Assembly (NCBI GenBank): GCA_011009095.1
Contig: VTPC01005565.1
Location: 118,323-182,322 of the forward strand
Reading direction: 5' to 3'
Source of the DNA: Ignelater luminosus
Taxonomy: Eukaryota; Arthropoda; Insecta; Coleoptera; Elateridae
Length of the DNA stretch: 64,000 nt
In this document: positions 10,163 to 21,559 of the stretch, in pieces
Layout: each line of letters opens with the position of its first letter
Numbering within the stretch: the first letter of the stretch is position 1
The notes under the pieces: generated by a model
Told to the model about the DNA's origin: nothing
Seen by the model: the letters and a program-made list of their open reading frames with translations, nothing else
The model's database searches: none
Made by a program: the position numbers and the translations under genes

Positions 10163-11460
10163 CTAATTTCTTGCAAAACTGGGCAAGAACGGCCGGAGAA
10201 TTTCTGAGGCCTTGAAGGAGGTTTTATGAAGAAGATGCCTTGAAAGAAATAACGGTCAACAAGTGGTTGAAACGATTTCGAGATAGACGAGAAGACTTCA
10301 AAGACGATCGGGGCGTCCCTCCACTGTGTCTTCTGATGAAAATGTAGATCGTGTTCTATATTTTAAGGACATAGATTTTCATAATGTTATTAGACGTCCG
10401 GAAATCTTGGAAAAATGCCGGGAATTTGCTTTAAACACTCGCAGATACTAGATAGCCAAAATTATTAGTATGAAGTTACGAATTACGTTACGTTACGTTA
10501 CGTCATGACATTCGAAATGCAAAAGAATCGTTAAATAATCCGTATGAGAAGACTTCAAAGACAATCAGGGCCCAGGGCGTCCCTCCACTGTGTCTTCTGA
10601 TGAAAATGTGGATCGTGTGCTGTCTTGCGTGAATAACCGTAAGAATGATCGCTGAAGTAAGGCGGTTGTTCACAAAATTCTAGTTGAAAATTTGGAGATG
10701 AAGAAGTTTTGTGCAAAGATCGTTCCAAAGCTTTTGCCCCCAGAACAAACAGAGCGGAGGATCAAGTGCTGCGAAGATTGGATTGCTTCTGAAGAAGGTT
10801 TTGACTTTCTGAACAGAGTCATCAAAGGAGATTAGTCATGATTGTATAAAGTTGACATTGAACTGAAATCTCAAAGCAAAGAGCCGGTAGGCCGAGGACA
10901 AAAATAATTCAGAAATCAAAATTGAACGTCAAGACAATGTTGATTGTTTTTCAATTCTTGAAGCAACGAATTCGTCCCTCCACGCCAAATAGTGGATGGG
11001 ATTTTCTACATTGAAGTCCTAAGCGCCTCCAGACGCGTGTGACTCGTGTTCGCTCAGATTTGGCACAAGAGGGACGGTGAATCCTTCATCACGACAACGT
11101 CCCCTGTCACACATCGTTTGTGCTCGAGTTTTCGGCAAAGAACTCAATCATGGTCGACCACCCGCCACATTCGTGCGATTTGGCACCACGTGACTTCTTG
11201 TTCCTGGAATGTCAAATGGAGCTTTGGGGGCGGCATTTGGAGAATGGAGGCCATTAAAACTGCAACGACAAGGTAACTGAAGGGCCTTACAGTGGAGAAT
11301 TTTCAAGAATGCTTCCGATGGTGGCGCAAATGCATAGCTTTGGGGGGAGAGTATTTTGAGGAGGACAATGCTGTGTTACTCAATTAATTTGCACATTTGT
11401 ATTTTCGAAAGATGGCAAAAGAAGATTTTGTGGGTTCCTTCTATTTGAGAACGGGTCTAC
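10163..11460 (+). pseudogene. mariner transposase remnant 1 (D,D34D type)
   Basis: The N-terminal HTH region reads EEDALKEITVNKWLKRFRDR, then DDRGRPSTVSSDENVDRV. Beyond an insertion it continues FCAKIVPKLLPPEQTERR, FLNRVIKGD (first Asp), VDIELKSQSKEPVGRG, LHHDNVPCHTSF (second Asp), CDLAPRDFLFL (third Asp) and GRHLENGG. The order and motifs are those of Tc1/mariner mariner-family transposases, about 345 aa when intact. Several frameshifts and stops are present: a stop follows IKGD where ESW is expected, and the D2 and D3 segments are in different frames. A ~190 bp D repeat splits the HTH part (10354-10545). No terminal inverted repeats were identified with confidence. Confidence 0.85.
10354..10545. 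repeat. D-repeat unit inserted in the mariner
   Basis: It contains the D-family blocks GACATAGATTTTCATAATG, TTATTAGACGTCCGGAAATC, CTCGCAGATACTAGATAGCC and TTACGTCATGACATTC, also found at 12480-12963. The mariner segment before it (10290-10353) is repeated after it (10547-10616) as a 64-70 bp direct duplication. Confidence 0.75.
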
Positions 11461-12470
11461 AGAACGAGTTCTTCACCTTTTCGGGTTTCCCAGCTAGAGG
11501 TCACTGAAGGTTGGCCCAGAATCAGAAGGAAAGATTATTTTCTCGACAACAGAAAGAGATAAATGGGCCGCGTTTGCTTGTTTGTAAACTGGAGATCACC
11601 CCAAGTCTTTGCCACACAAAATGTTGCCGATGAAAAACAAACGAGCATCGCCGATTTTGGTCAATACGAAAAATAGTAAACTTGTACCGATCGCCATAAA
11701 ATTCGAGAATGTGCTAGGAAGCTGCCTCTACACAAAAGTTTTTCATCCCCACACTCTGCATTTTCTGGATATCTCGGGAACGAAACGTCTAATCGAGATT
11801 AAACTTTTTTCGTAGTAAAGGGTACATATTGACTTAACATATGAAGGGGGTATGGACGATCTTCGATTGTCTTTCCATGAGGTTGTTTCGGAAAATCACA
11901 TTTTGAACAACTTTGAACCGTCTTTTGCAAAATTTCTTTTCTTCATAGGATAGCTTGAAGTTCTAGCTGCAGAAATGTTTAGGTAACTGTGTCGCGAAAA
12001 AGGTCAACTTGATTGTCAAATTTGGGAACAACTGAAGATAGCGTGGGATAGTGTTCCGTATCCATTGATTACCATCGCACCTATAATGGCTCGCTGATTG
12101 TTTATTGGCTGTGTGTAGCATAGGGCCCTTCCATTCGGTATACGCCGATATTACAAGTTACCTCCTACGGCTTTTATCTGCAAAACTGCAAAGTTTCACC
12201 TTTCTCATTCAATAAGTAAAAAAGTTAAAACTTCAATCAAACATGTATGCGCATTAAATTTTTTAATATTAAATTAAAAATACTTAAAGTGCAACAAAGA
12301 TGGGAATATCCACGTAAAGAGGATCATGCATAAAACAAAGATAGATTAACTTTCTTGCAACGTTTGTTTGTTGGTGAATTGTAGGTTATGCAGACGTCGA
12401 TATTGCGAAATCTGTATGGAGATTAACCTACGAAGAGAACCCAGTTTAGTATTAATGAAGAATTCTAATT
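11461..12470. other. Unclassified, probably repeat-derived
   Basis: Moderate GC. An open frame at 11609-11815 on the plus strand (68 codons) has no recognisable motif. ATCTCGGGAACGAAACGTC at 11771 resembles phrases found in insect dispersed repeats, but I cannot assign it. Confidence 0.3.
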
Positions 12471-12479
12471 CTAAACTCG

Positions 12480-12963
12480 AATTGCAGAAGAACCTTTAAC
12501 TTATCCATGGCATGACGAGCTACGCTGATTCTACAAGAAGTACATCTTGAATTTACAGAACTATTAAGTTACAGATCGAATTTTTGAAGACATAGGTTTT
12601 CATAATGTTATTAGACGTTCAGAAATCTTGGAGAAAACGCTGGGAATTTGTCTTAAACACTCGCAGGTACTAGATAGCCAACAGATTATTAGTATGAGGT
12701 TACGAATTACGTTGCGTTACGTCATGACATTCAAATGCAAACGCATCTTTAAATAATTCGTGGCGCTAGACGCTACGCCGATTCTACAAGAAGTTCATCT
12801 TGAATTTACAGAATTATTAAGTTGCAGATCGAATTTTTGAAGACATAGATTTTCATAATGTTTTAGACTTCAGAAATCTTGGTAAAAACGATGCGAATTT
12901 GCTCTAAACAATCGTAGATGCTAGATAACCAACATATTACTAGAATAAAGTTACGAATTACGT
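12480..12963. repeat. D repeats, two tandem ~240-bp units
   Basis: Repeated blocks include GCTACGCTGATTCTACAAGAAG, which is GCTACGCCGATTCTACAAGAAG in the second unit, then TTACAGAACTATTAAGTT, GACATAGGTTTTCATAATG and AGATAGCCAACAGATTATTAG. The last block recurs at about 12673 and 12913. The second unit is interrupted by mariner remnant 2 right after TTACGAATTACG. Confidence 0.85.
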
Positions 12964-14060
12964 AGTCTGTCCAATAAATACGCCAACTGAGGTCATAAAA
13001 ACTTTATTTTACAAAATTTAGGGTACATCAATCTTATCCCCTTCAAGATACTTCCTATTTATAGTTAGAAATACACTTGTCCCATCTTCGTTTTCATTGT
13101 TCAACAGATACCTGGAAGTCCTCAGAAGTCGGGCTGTTCAGCTGCCTCGTCGTTTTACGTTTTATAGTCTCCACTCCGTCCCAGTGCTGGCCCCGCATGA
13201 TTTCTTTGCATTTAGGAAACAAAAAGAAATCGCAGGGGGGCTAAGTCTGGTGAGTAGGGAGGGTGATGTAGCGTGGTCATCGAGTTACCAGACTCGCGGA
13301 CAATCACTGCTGAATGTACAGGCGCATTGTCGTAATGCAGCAGCAATCCATCACCATCACACAAATTTGGTCGCCTCACACAAATTTAGTCGCACACGAT
13401 CCCTCAAGCTCTTGAAAACCTCAACGTGGGAACCAGCATTCATGGTTTGTCCTTTAGGAAGAAATTCATAGTAAACAACACCACGAATGACCTTGACTTT
13501 TGATCGGCTTTTTCGACATTTTTTTTGTTCGTAGTTCATCTTTTGCTTTCCATTCCTAGCTCAGTGATTTCAGCTCGATGTCGTGCTCACAGAACTGATT
13601 CGTCACCCGTGATGACCCTTTCAAGGAAACTGGACGATTGAGCGGAGACTTTCCAGTCGGTGCAGCATTCAACCCTTCTCAGTGTTTGGTCAGGTGTCAG
13701 CAACTTTAGGACGACTTTTGCACACAATTTCCTCAACCCTAAATGCTTCGTTAGAATCGTATGCACGGATGATTTTTCCAAATTTAGTTCATCAGCAACC
13801 ACCCAGACAGTGAATCGGCGATCGGAAAGCACAAGAGACACAGGAGGTCGACGGCCGTTCTGTCCTTGTATCATCCCTGCAGTCTTGAGTTGTTTTCTTC
13901 AGTGTGTTATCTGAATCTGCTGGAGTTTCTTCCAAGTTTCGCCGAACATTTGATTTTGATTCGTTGTTTCATCTATTCGTCAATCTCCATCGTCGACAAG
14001 AGCAACAAAAGGACGCCACAAAAAATCCCATCTATAGCTGTACGCTTGCCTCGACGGTCT
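12964..14060 (-). pseudogene. mariner transposase remnant 2 (minus strand)
   Basis: Minus-strand motifs in order: MKQRIKIKCSAKLGRN (HTH start, ~13960), DDTRTERPSTSC, LNLEKSSVHTILTKHLGLRK, CAKVVLKLLTPDQTLRR, FLERVITGDESVL (first Asp), VVYYEFLPKGQTMNAGSHV, LLHYDNAPVHSAVIVRE (second Asp), LHHPPYSPDLAP (third-Asp region, where the expected CDFF reads LRFL), and KYLEGDKIDVP near the C-terminus. It needs several frame changes. The catalytic third Asp appears lost. The high-precision end AGTCTGTCCAATAAATACGC at 12964 is probably the 3' terminus. It is nested in D repeats (D units on both sides). Confidence 0.85.
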
Positions 14061-14104
14061 AACGGTTACTGTCGCTCTAGGAGGCCCCCCAATCGAAATT
14101 AGAA

Positions 14105-14430
14105 TTGTTAAATGCCTGAAAACCCTAGAACGAACGCTGGAGATACTAAATAACTAACCGATTATCAGTTCAGAATTACAAATTACGTCACGCCACTAGA
14201 AATGCAGAAGAATCTCAAGAATCCCTGGCACTATGCTTATTGTACGAAAATTAGTCTAAAACGTACAACATTGTTATGTTGTAAATCGAATTTGCAGACT
14301 TAGGGTTCAGATATGAGCTTTCATGTTATTAAATATCTGGGAGTTCTGAAAGGAACGCTGAGAATTCAGAGAAAAACGCTGGAAGTTTGCTCTAGATACT
14401 TGTAAACATTAAATTAATTACGTCATGCGT
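14105..14430. repeat. D repeat flanking the first B block
   Basis: It contains AACGCTGGAGATACTAAATA, AATTACGTCACGCCACTAGAAATGC, CTTATTGTACGAAAATTAG and TTTCATGTTATTAAATATC. The same order is seen at 15316-15560, 35860-36165 and 38345-38850. It joins the B array at ATTACGTCATGCGTAGCTCG. Confidence 0.8.
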
Positions 14431-15065
14431 AGCTCGAAGCGTAGTGACATTTAGCTCTTTGAAAAAGGTTAATGTAGGGCGAAACCCGACCTGGTGTTCT
14501 GAAGGTGACTCTTCCGAGGGCGTATTCCGAGCCATAGTCACATTTAGCTTTCCCAATAAAGTAGTGAGCTGGGGTGGTTGAAGGTGACCCAAGCTGTAGT
14601 GACATTTAACTGTTTCAAGAAGGATAATGAAAGGCAAAGCCCAAACGGAGGCTATCGAAGTGCGTCAAAGGTGACCCAAGCCGAGTAATATTTACATCTT
14701 TCAAGAAGGTTAATATACGAAGAAGATCAAGCTGAGGTCGCCGAATGTGGCTCGACCGTGAGCGTATCCTTAATCGAAGTGACAGTTAGCTGTCTCAAGA
14801 AGGTTAATGGAGGGCGAAGCCCGACTTGAAACCACCGAAAGCCTGAGCCGTCGAAAATGGCCCAAGTCGTAATGACATTTAGCACTCTCAAGAATTGAAT
14901 GAAGAATGAAGAGTGAAGCTCAAATTGGAGTCGTAGGAGGTAGCCCGTACGAGAGCGTGCTCCGAGCCGTAGTGACATTTAGCTCTTCAAAGAAGATTGA
15001 TAGAGGGCGTAGCCCGAACCGTAGTGACCTGGGACCGTCAAAGGTAGCCTGAGTCGTAGTGAGAT
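14431..15065 (+). repeat. B array (forward), ~75-95 bp subunits
   Basis: Recurring blocks are GTAGTGACATTTAGCTCTTT, CAAGAAGGTTAATGGAGGGC, GAAGCCCGACC and GTCAAAGGTGACCCAAGCC. Two alternating subunit types form a ~170-180 bp higher-order unit. It is GC-richer than its surroundings. Open frames in it are broken from unit to unit. Confidence 0.85.
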
Positions 15066-15315
15066 TTAGTGCTCGGCCTCGGTGCCATCGATCGTCTTTC
15101 TTTGACTGGTATTTGATACCTCAGGAACAGGTAGTCCTATCGAGACGGGACTTTGATTGTTAGGTGTACTAGTAGAACGACTTGTAAATGACCCGGGCAC
15201 AACCTGTCGTCTTTTGTTTGTTTGAAAGATATTCTGTATTTCAGGAAATGCTGGTGCTATCGAGATGGCACTTTGAGTGTTAGGTGTGGTAGGGGCATGA
15301 CATTTGAAAAATCTT
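15066..15315. repeat. E block, two ~115-bp units
   Basis: Each unit carries TCGTCTTT-TTGACTGGTATT, CTCAGGAACAGGTAGT, CTATCGAGACGGGACTTTG and ATTGTTAGGTGT blocks. On the minus strand the two units read TPNTQSAISIAP and TPNNQSPVSIGL. The same peptide-like pattern recurs in the E block at 15736-15962. The block may descend from a coding sequence, but no gene is supported. Confidence 0.75.
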
Positions 15316-15560
15316 AACATATTGCTTGGTACTTCGTGGCACTACCCTTAAATTATTGTACAAAATTGTAAAGTTGCAAATCGAATTTGAGGACTTGACA
15401 GATATCGATTTTTATAAAGTTATTAAATATCCCAAGATTCTGTAAAGAATGCTGAAAATGCAGAGAAAAAAGTTGAAAATCTATTTTAAACTCTCGTAGA
15501 CACTAAATAACCAACGGATTATTAGTTCAGACTTATCGATTACGTCATGCGTAGCCCGAG
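15316..15560. repeat. D repeat
   Basis: It carries GGACTTGACAGATATCGATT, AAGTTATTAAATATCCC, AACCAACGGATTATTAGTTC and ATTACGTCATGCGTAGCCCG, then joins the next B block. Confidence 0.75.
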
Positions 15561-15735
15561 GTGTAGTGACAGTTATCTCTCTTAAGAGGTTAACGAAGGA
15601 CGTAGCTCGACTTGAGGCTACCAAAGGTGGCCCTATGTGTGGACGTAGTCCGAGGTCTAATGAGATTTAGCTCTCGCAAAAAGGTTAATGAAATAACCTG
15701 TAGGAGGACGTAGCCCCTGTCGTCATCGTATGAAT
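15561..15735 (+). repeat. B block (short)
   Basis: It has GTGTAGTGACAGTTATCTCTC, TAATGAGATTTAGCTCTCGC and AAAAGGTTAATG blocks. About two B subunits sit between a D and an E block. Confidence 0.7.
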
Positions 15736-15962
15736 GTATGTAGATGGATAGATTGTCTTTTGTGTTTTTGATTAAATTCCATATCTCAAGAATGGATGGT
15801 CCTGTCGAGTAAGAACTTTGACTGTTGGCAGTAGTATGGAAAGGTCTTTCGGACGATCCCGATACTATCGATCGTCTTTTGTTTTTTTGACTGATATTTT
15901 GTAGCTCAAGAATGACTGATGCTATCGAGATGGGATTTTGATTGTTAGGCGTGGTGGAGAAC
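15736..15962. repeat. E block, second copy
   Basis: The blocks are GATCGTCTTTTGTTTTTTTG, CTCAAGAATGACTGATGC, TATCGAGATGGGATTTTG and ATTGTTAGGCGTGGTGG. On the minus strand it reads TTPNNQNPISIASV, matching the E block at 15066-15315. Confidence 0.75.
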
Positions 15963-16040
15963 AAATTACGTCATGCCATCTGAAATGCAGAAGAATCTTA
16001 ATATAATCAGTGGTACTACGTTCTCTCTTAGCGTGTGCAG
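15963..16040. repeat. Partial D repeat
   Basis: AAATTACGTCATGCCATCTG and AATGCAGAAGAATCTTAATATA match the end of the D unit. It closes the D-B-E-D-B-E-D series. Confidence 0.65.
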
Positions 16041-18620
16041 ATTGACAAAAAGCGCGAGTAATTCAAATAAACGTCAAAATTATACAGAATGTAAGAAGAA
16101 TTAATCAACAGTTTCAAATAGTCATTCGATAAAATTACAAAAAGCTCCGATCAGAAGGACTTTATGTCATTTAAAGACATTTTTATGAAAAGATAGCCAA
16201 AATTTAAATTAGGAGAAGTATAATTTGTCAAAAAAGAAATTAATTAGGCCTGCAGAGATCTCTGTGTTTCTTTTCCTCAGTTTCATTTATGCCTATGCAA
16301 TCAACAAGTTTTTTCTCAATTGTCAGCATAGAATGTATGTCAGCATAGAATGTATGTCAACAAATGAGGAACACCCACGCTTCATCTTTTTGGTCTATAT
16401 TGAAATAAAATTATCACTCGTCTACAATACGTAGCATTAATGATGTACCTTGTCGATTTAAAAAAATTATACATGTCGCTTAATCTATTAAAAAGTCTTG
16501 CATGTTCCGTCTTCGCACAGACACCGTTTATATTTAAATTTATATTATTAATTTACTGTATTTTAAAATCAATTTCTCTTAATTTAATAATCACCAGAAT
16601 TGTTTGTAATCCACATCATCAAACAGCAAGCTACGGTACTACTGTGTGGTAGGAAACATAATCACGTAGAAATACCCAGGAGACCATTATTAACGCAAAG
16701 AGGTTTTCGCCGAGATATTAAGCTCCATCTTATTGCAAGACCCCTTGCTTTATGAATTTATTAGTGGCAGTCTGGATTTATTAATAACTTATAGTTTTAT
16801 TAAGTCAAAAGATAGACAGAACTGTAATCTATGGCAAAGCTTTAATTGAATTAAGAAACAATCTGGAAAATTACAATTAACTTGAAATCAATCAGTAGAG
16901 AAGTAGTTCTACGTCTAAATGTGAATATTAAAGAACAAAAGTAATTACAGATTAAAAACATTCTCTTAAATGAAAAGAGATCGTTTGTAATTGAAACACC
17001 GTAGGTATCAGGCTTATTGAAAATCTATTAATAGAACGTTACATATATTGTCTGACTACCTTCATTTCATTTATTTGATGGACCAGTAAATAAAATCCTT
17101 TCAATTAATTGTTGAGGCACTTTTTTAAATCTCCTGAAGGTTGAAATGCACGATTGGTTTTTATTTAAGGGCATTTTTAATCAATCACTCTTTAAAACGA
17201 GCAGACATTTAATCAATGGATAAGCAATTCACCGTATTTAAAAGGATTTATTCAAACTTTTTCTCTTTTCAATTTTCCACGCCAGATCACTGTTCGCGAG
17301 CTGTTTTGTTAGACCTTCTTTTATATTCCAACTTAATAAACGAAAGAAAATTTAGCACAATTTAGAATAAAAATGAAACTTTTCCTCATCTCGTATTCGC
17401 CGTAATGAAATAACAAAAAGAAAGAAAGAAGAAAAAGATGAAAAAATGAAGTCCCTTATATTACATAAAACAGAGGAGAGCGTTCGTATAGCCGTTCGTG
17501 GAAACCGGAAATGATTTTTAGCTCAGATAATGAGAACAACCCCGACATATTTCTAATTTTCTCGTACGTTAACTTTTCAAATATTTTAAGCTTGTTCGGA
17601 CAAAACCTCGACAGAACAACACGAAATAAACGAAAAAGATAAATAGGGTAATTCAACATTTCTCCTGAAAATGCGTATCTAAAATTCGCTAGTTTTTCAG
17701 GATCTCGTTCCCTTTAATGGAATTTTCAAGCGAGCTTTACGCGCCTACATTTGGCTGATGTGTTTGTCACTGGCGGACTGGAGGTAATTTATCAAAAATT
17801 TATTTATAGGTGTTGAGAAATGTTCAATCTACGAATCTCTTTATCATCCTTTATTTTGTTGATATTGATTGAATGATGTATGCAACATTTCTTTAAAATT
17901 TATTTAGCGTAATAATAAAATCTGGAACGTAAAAATAGAAAAATATCTTTCTCGTTCCGATAAACTCTATAACAGGAAATACCAATACGCTGTCGGTCAA
18001 CAAAATTAAAAAATAAATCTGTGGCCACAAAAAAATGAGATAATCAGCAGAATAACCGCATTATTTTTATAAAATAGGTTATTTCCTCTTCTTTGTTTTA
18101 AAAAATGCAATTCAGCAAAACAATTTAAAAAATGCAATGACGCACATATCGCTAACTAATTTGGGTAACGTTTATCTCTTAATTGTCATTTCATCTATTG
18201 TTTTCCTCCTCCCATAAGGTCTTCACTTTTAATATGTTTCCAGGTAGCATAATAAAGAGTGATTCACTAATATTTACTTGGTGACTAATAAAAGGTGGAT
18301 TTACGTAGGTTCTCTCAAGTGGTCAAGCATGCTTTTGGAGAGTCAACAAAACGTGAAATTAGTTGACCTAGACGAGAGAGAGCCTGCAACCTGTATTAAA
18401 GTGCATACTATTCGATAAACTAACAGAAATTATGGGTTTCTAAAAATATTTGAACTGGTTAGTTTTATATTTTAAGTTTTTACCGGTGTGTAAATGGGAC
18501 AAGGAGAGTGGAAAATGAGAATATAGAGCTGGAGGGTCGAGGACGAGCAGTTTCTTGTTACACCTAATTGAATTTTAAAATTATCTTGCTTTGTATAAAA
18601 TATGAAATTATGAAAAACGA
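16041..18620. other. AT-rich sequence, no gene seen
   Basis: Open frames at 16225-16652 (plus) and 17456-17659 (minus) have no recognisable domain and the composition of their surroundings. A 17-bp tandem duplication (CAGCATAGAATGTATGT) lies at about 16325. Confidence 0.5.
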
Positions 18621-20200
18621 AACTTCAAGTTTTTTATATGATTTGTCACTATTGAGATTCTTATTATTCATCTTACAAAATTGAAAGCGGTATCATAGTA
18701 TGTAATAACATTTAAATATAGTTTAGAATGACAATCGTGCAATTTTTTCAAGTTTTTCACTTTTTGTGTGTTTGCAATTATTGTACTACTTAAGGTTATT
18801 CACATAAGTGGAAATCATACTGGTGATAAGTCTTCCAAATCACAGAACCTTTTTCATACTGCGCCTTGTGACTGTTTCACCGGCCTAAATTTAATCGTAT
18901 CGTATAATTTTAGATGTGAACATCAATCTTTGTCCCCAGATAATCTACTTTGTCTTCTCTTCCTAACAGAGTTAACCTTTATAAATATTTTCCTAACGTC
19001 TGCCTTCTATTTTTGGTCGCAGTATGCCGTACATACGACTTTACATGTTTCTGGAACTACCTTAGCAGCATTACTTGTGACTTTGTGACAAGATCTACTA
19101 CCTCCTTATTCTCCTACAATTTGATATTTTTAATCTCTTGTGCTATGGCTTTCTGCTGTTGGTAAATAGAATTACCAATGATGAAGCACATATAGTTTTC
19201 CATAGAATATCGTACAACAAATAGAGCGTTTTTAGAAAAATCTGTCACTGACATGACTAACTTGTAACTGGATTCTAAAACGGACATGAAGTGTGTCCAG
19301 TAAAGATATTAGATAAAAAGATAACGGCGACATGAAAAGTGAACTTCAGAGTCCCAAGATGGTGCTTAGATAAATGAAAAAAGAATTTTTTCAAACCGAA
19401 GATCCAGGGAAAATTAAAATTATCATTACTCATCTTAGAAAATTGAAAGCATTTTGAATGGTATCACAGTATACATCACTTAAATATGTTTAGAACAGCA
19501 AGCACGCAATCTTTCCAAAGTTTTCACTTTTTGTGTGTTTTCAAATTATAGTAATGCTTAGAAAATCATATTGGTGAAAAGTCTTCCAAGTACACATCTA
19601 TAACAACAAGACCCTGTCATATTGCGTATCGTCGATGGAGTGTACATTAAGATCATCGGATCTTGACTGTATGACAGTTCAGCGACATCATATTCCTATT
19701 GACTCTGTACAAAGTTGGACTGGAGAGCGCAGTTGTGGCAGTATTTGCAGGGAAAAGACGATTTACAAATGAACTGGCATACATCTAAAGGAGTTACACC
19801 TTTGCTTTTATCAAGCCATAAGGCAATTAGAGTGTTTCTGTTTTTAAAGTCAAACGAAAACTCTGGGTTACATTTTTGTCACTTTCGACTTTCAGTAAAA
19901 AACTGGTAGCGCTTTAATGGTATATTTCACATTCACTGTGTATAATATAATTTAAATTTAGAATAGGAATCTTATAATCTTTTCAGATCTTTTGCTTTAT
20001 ATGTGTCTGCAATATGATAATGCTTAAGGTTATTCACATAAGTGAAAATCGTACTGGAGAAAAGCCTTCTAAATTCGCAACCACAATAGTAAAACTCGGT
20101 TATACTGCGAATAGTTGCGTAGAATATCGTTAGACACGTAGAGTATTTTTAAGAAAAGTCTGTCATTGTTATCGCTTGCAGCTGGATTCTACAATGGACA
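18620..20200 (+). repeat. Dispersed repeat carrying a zinc-finger-linker-like motif, three direct copies
   Basis: Copies begin near 18660, 19420 and 19915. Shared blocks are CTTTTTGTGTGTTTGCAATTA, CTTAAGGTTATTCACATAAG, TGGAAATCATACTGGTGATA and AGTCTTCCAAAT. One frame reads VIHISGNHTGDKSSKS (first copy) and VIHISENRTGEKPSKF (third copy). This resembles the H-TGEKP-C linker of C2H2 zinc-finger proteins. The second copy also has a GTGAAAAGTCTTCC core. All are broken. A further copy lies on the minus strand at 41600-41790. Confidence 0.6.
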
Positions 20201-20739
20201 TAAAATAGGAAGAGTGAAGAGTTAACCCATCGTTTGTAAGAACACCTGATTATAACTATCGGACATATCAGAATAGTCGAAATCATTAGACTCGTGAACG
20301 ACGTCAATAAGGCAACGAACTGATAGGAGAGGTTCGCATTTCAGCAGGCATTCGATAGGGGGATAATCAGAGCCCTGCTTCTTCAATTTTGTTTTAGAAA
20401 GGATAATAGAAGGGGTAAAGAATATAGAAAAAGAGGTAGAAATTAGGAAACAACATGGTCAACAAAATCAAAACATTCAGTGATTCTTCAATATTTTTTC
20501 GAGAAATTAAGAGGCACACAAAATTCATGACAGTCTCGAGGTTGCAAGCTACAAAACGACAATCAGAAATCAAATAATTGAGCAAGCCGTGACCTTATTA
20601 CCTTGCCTAATATTTGAACGCTACTACATCATTTAAGAAGTTCGCTGGTATCAGGAAACCTCCGGGATGCTAATGAAGAAATAAACACTTGTCGGATAAA
20701 ATCAAAATACGCAGGGCAGAACAATAAGAAGAAACAAAA
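20201..20739. other. No gene seen
   Basis: Mixed-composition sequence before the C array. It has short frames with no motif. Confidence 0.35.
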
Positions 20740-21545
20740 TACTAGCCACATAAATGAAAACCCTCAGAGAGATAACTGGAGTTACCCTAAGAGACATGAA
20801 AAGATATGCGGATGAATGTGAAGGAGAAAATGGCACGCCAAAGGCTAGATCATAGGCGACCGCCAGGTCGCCCCCAAAAACTATGACATGAATCTTGAAC
20901 ATGAGAATCCCAAGTTGGTGTTTAGCTAAAAGAAGATAGTCAGATAGATGGCAAGACAAAAGAGTGGCACATTCATGTCAACAAAATGAACCCACAGAGA
21001 TAAGAAAGGATTCTTTAAAACCACAGGTCGGATCATAAACGACTAATAGGTCGCCTCCAAATGACGACACGAATATTAGACATCAGCATTTCAAGATGGT
21101 GCTTAGCTGAAACAGAACAGTCAAAGGAAAGCGAAAAAGGAGAGATTGAGCCCAGATAGATAAAAGAAGGTTCTTTTAAACCAAAATTTGGATCATAAAC
21201 GACCATTAAGTCGTCTTCGAAATGATGACATAAATCTTGGACATCAGCACTTCAAGATGGTGCTTAGCTGAAACAGAACGGTAAAAAAAATCAAAAAAGG
21301 AAAGATTGGCTCGCATTATCATCAGAATGAGCCCAGATAGATGGGAGAAGATTCTTCTAAACCAAAATTCGGATCATAAACGACCATTAGGCCGCCTCCA
21401 GAACGACGACATGAAAAGCTGACATCAGCGTCCCAAGATGGAGCTTAACTGAAGAAGAAAACCAATCAGATGAATGCAAAGAAGGAAAGAGTAGCATCGT
21501 CATGTCAACAGAATAAACCCAGATAGATGAGAGAAAATCTGTCTA
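20740..21545 (+). repeat. C tandem family, ~160-183 bp units, four or more copies
   Basis: GATCATARRCGACC recurs at about 20848, 21031, 21191 and 21372 (spacing 183, 160, 181). Companion blocks are GTCGCCTCCAAATGACGACA, ATCAGCATTTCAAGATGGTG, CTTAGCTGAAACAGAAC and GAGCCCAGATAGATG. A stray partial unit lies at 19320-19400 (GGCGACATGAAAAGTG, GTCCCAAGATGGTGCTTAG). Confidence 0.85.
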
Positions 21546-21559
21546 AATCAAATCAAACC

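Noticed and set aside
18768-19165. 106-codon frame with hydrophobic stretches as a membrane protein
   Set aside because: It lies in a dispersed repeat, is not conserved in the other copies, and is broken there.
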